Shown in pieces: positions 6,136 to 6,226 of a DNA stretch of 6,226 bases. Origin of the DNA: Lachnospiraceae bacterium UBA1066. GTDB lineage: Bacteria > Bacillota > Clostridia > Lachnospirales > Lachnospiraceae. Position 1 is the first letter of the stretch. Each line of letters begins with the position of its first letter. The stretch lies in the NCBI GenBank assembly GCA_002316215.1, contig DCDB01000272.1, positions 1-6,226 of the forward strand, given 5' to 3'. The position numbers were made by a program, and so were the translations under genes. Below the pieces are notes generated by a model that saw only the letters and a program-made list of their open reading frames with translations, searched no databases and was not told the DNA's origin.

Positions 6136-6142
6136 ATTGTTA

Positions 6143-6149
6143 CCTCCTC
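6143..6149 (-). promoter_or_regulatory. Ribosome binding site of the small peptide gene
   Basis: The minus strand reads GAGGAGG (6149-6143) followed by seven bases and ATG 6135. This near-perfect match to the 16S rRNA tail is the main proof that the 37-codon frame is translated. Confidence 0.9.
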
Positions 6150-6150
6150 A

Positions 6151-6164
6151 TTTACTATTTACTA
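6151..6164. repeat. Two tandem copies of TTTACTA in the leader of the small peptide gene
   Basis: TTTACTA occurs at 6151-6157 and again at 6158-6164, between the predicted transcription start and the ribosome binding site. It could be a direct-repeat protein site or chance in an AT-rich stretch. Confidence 0.4.
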
Positions 6165-6170
6165 TTCCCA

Positions 6171-6199
6171 AGTCTAGCCTCTTATCTTTTAAATGTCAA
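6171..6199 (-). promoter_or_regulatory. Consensus sigma-A promoter for the small peptide gene
   Basis: On the minus strand a perfect TTGACA (6199-6194), a 17-base spacer and TAGACT (6176-6171, four of six bases matching TATAAT). Transcription should start near 6164, giving a leader of about 30 bases before ATG 6135. Confidence 0.8.
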
Positions 6200-6226
6200 G
6201 ACTGTTCTTTTACTCATTTTTCATTT

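Noticed and set aside
6140..6151. Mini-frame ATG AGG AGG TAA overlapping the ribosome binding site of the peptide gene
   Set aside because: The two Arg codons are simply the Shine-Dalgarno sequence, and the mini-frame has no ribosome binding site of its own; probably chance.
1..6226. CRISPR array, tRNA, rRNA, insertion sequence or prophage signs
   Set aside because: The only tandem repeats are the coding 36-base units, which lack spacers. No tRNA-like cloverleaf, transposase or terminal inverted repeats were seen on reading both strands.

Overview
The window looks like chromosomal DNA of a Gram-positive, low-to-moderate GC Clostridia member, probably Lachnospiraceae or a close relative. This rests on strong AGGAGG-type ribosome binding sites, a consensus sigma-A promoter, a lipobox lipoprotein carrying a trigger-factor-like FKBP fold, a DUF975 membrane protein and a Firmicutes-style CLC transporter. 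It is an inference from gene style; there is no rRNA or other taxonomic marker.

Layout. Positions 1 to about 4800 hold four genes, all on the minus strand. In transcription order they are a large GT-C-type membrane glycosyltransferase (about 4793 to 2934), a LacI-family repressor (2857 to 1832), a CLC-family anion transporter that most resembles the fluoride/proton antiporter (CLC-F) branch (1756 to 491), and the first 134 codons of a DUF975 membrane protein that leaves the window at position 1. Gaps between them are 76, 75 and 88 bases, and I see no convincing terminator in any of them, so partial co-transcription is possible. The glycosyltransferase contains a recent-looking tandem array of a 36-base unit (12 codons) in a loop between membrane segments.

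Diverging from the glycosyltransferase, the plus strand at 4942 to 5865 encodes a secreted lipoprotein with an FKBP domain and a trigger-factor-like C-terminal part, probably an extracytoplasmic foldase. It ends at a strong, symmetric rho-independent terminator (5928 to 5964).

The most interesting item is at the right end, on the minus strand: a 37-codon gene (6135 to 6022) with its own consensus promoter, an excellent ribosome binding site and its own terminator. Its product has the layout of a paeninodin-type lasso peptide precursor: a leader with W-x-x-P-x-I-x-x-L-D-V-x-x-T, Thr at the penultimate leader position, and a 19-residue core starting with Gly and carrying Glu at core position 9. 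The core ends in a CxC-containing tail with a C-terminal Ser. No maturation genes lie inside the window; if they exist they should be beyond position 6226, or elsewhere in the genome.
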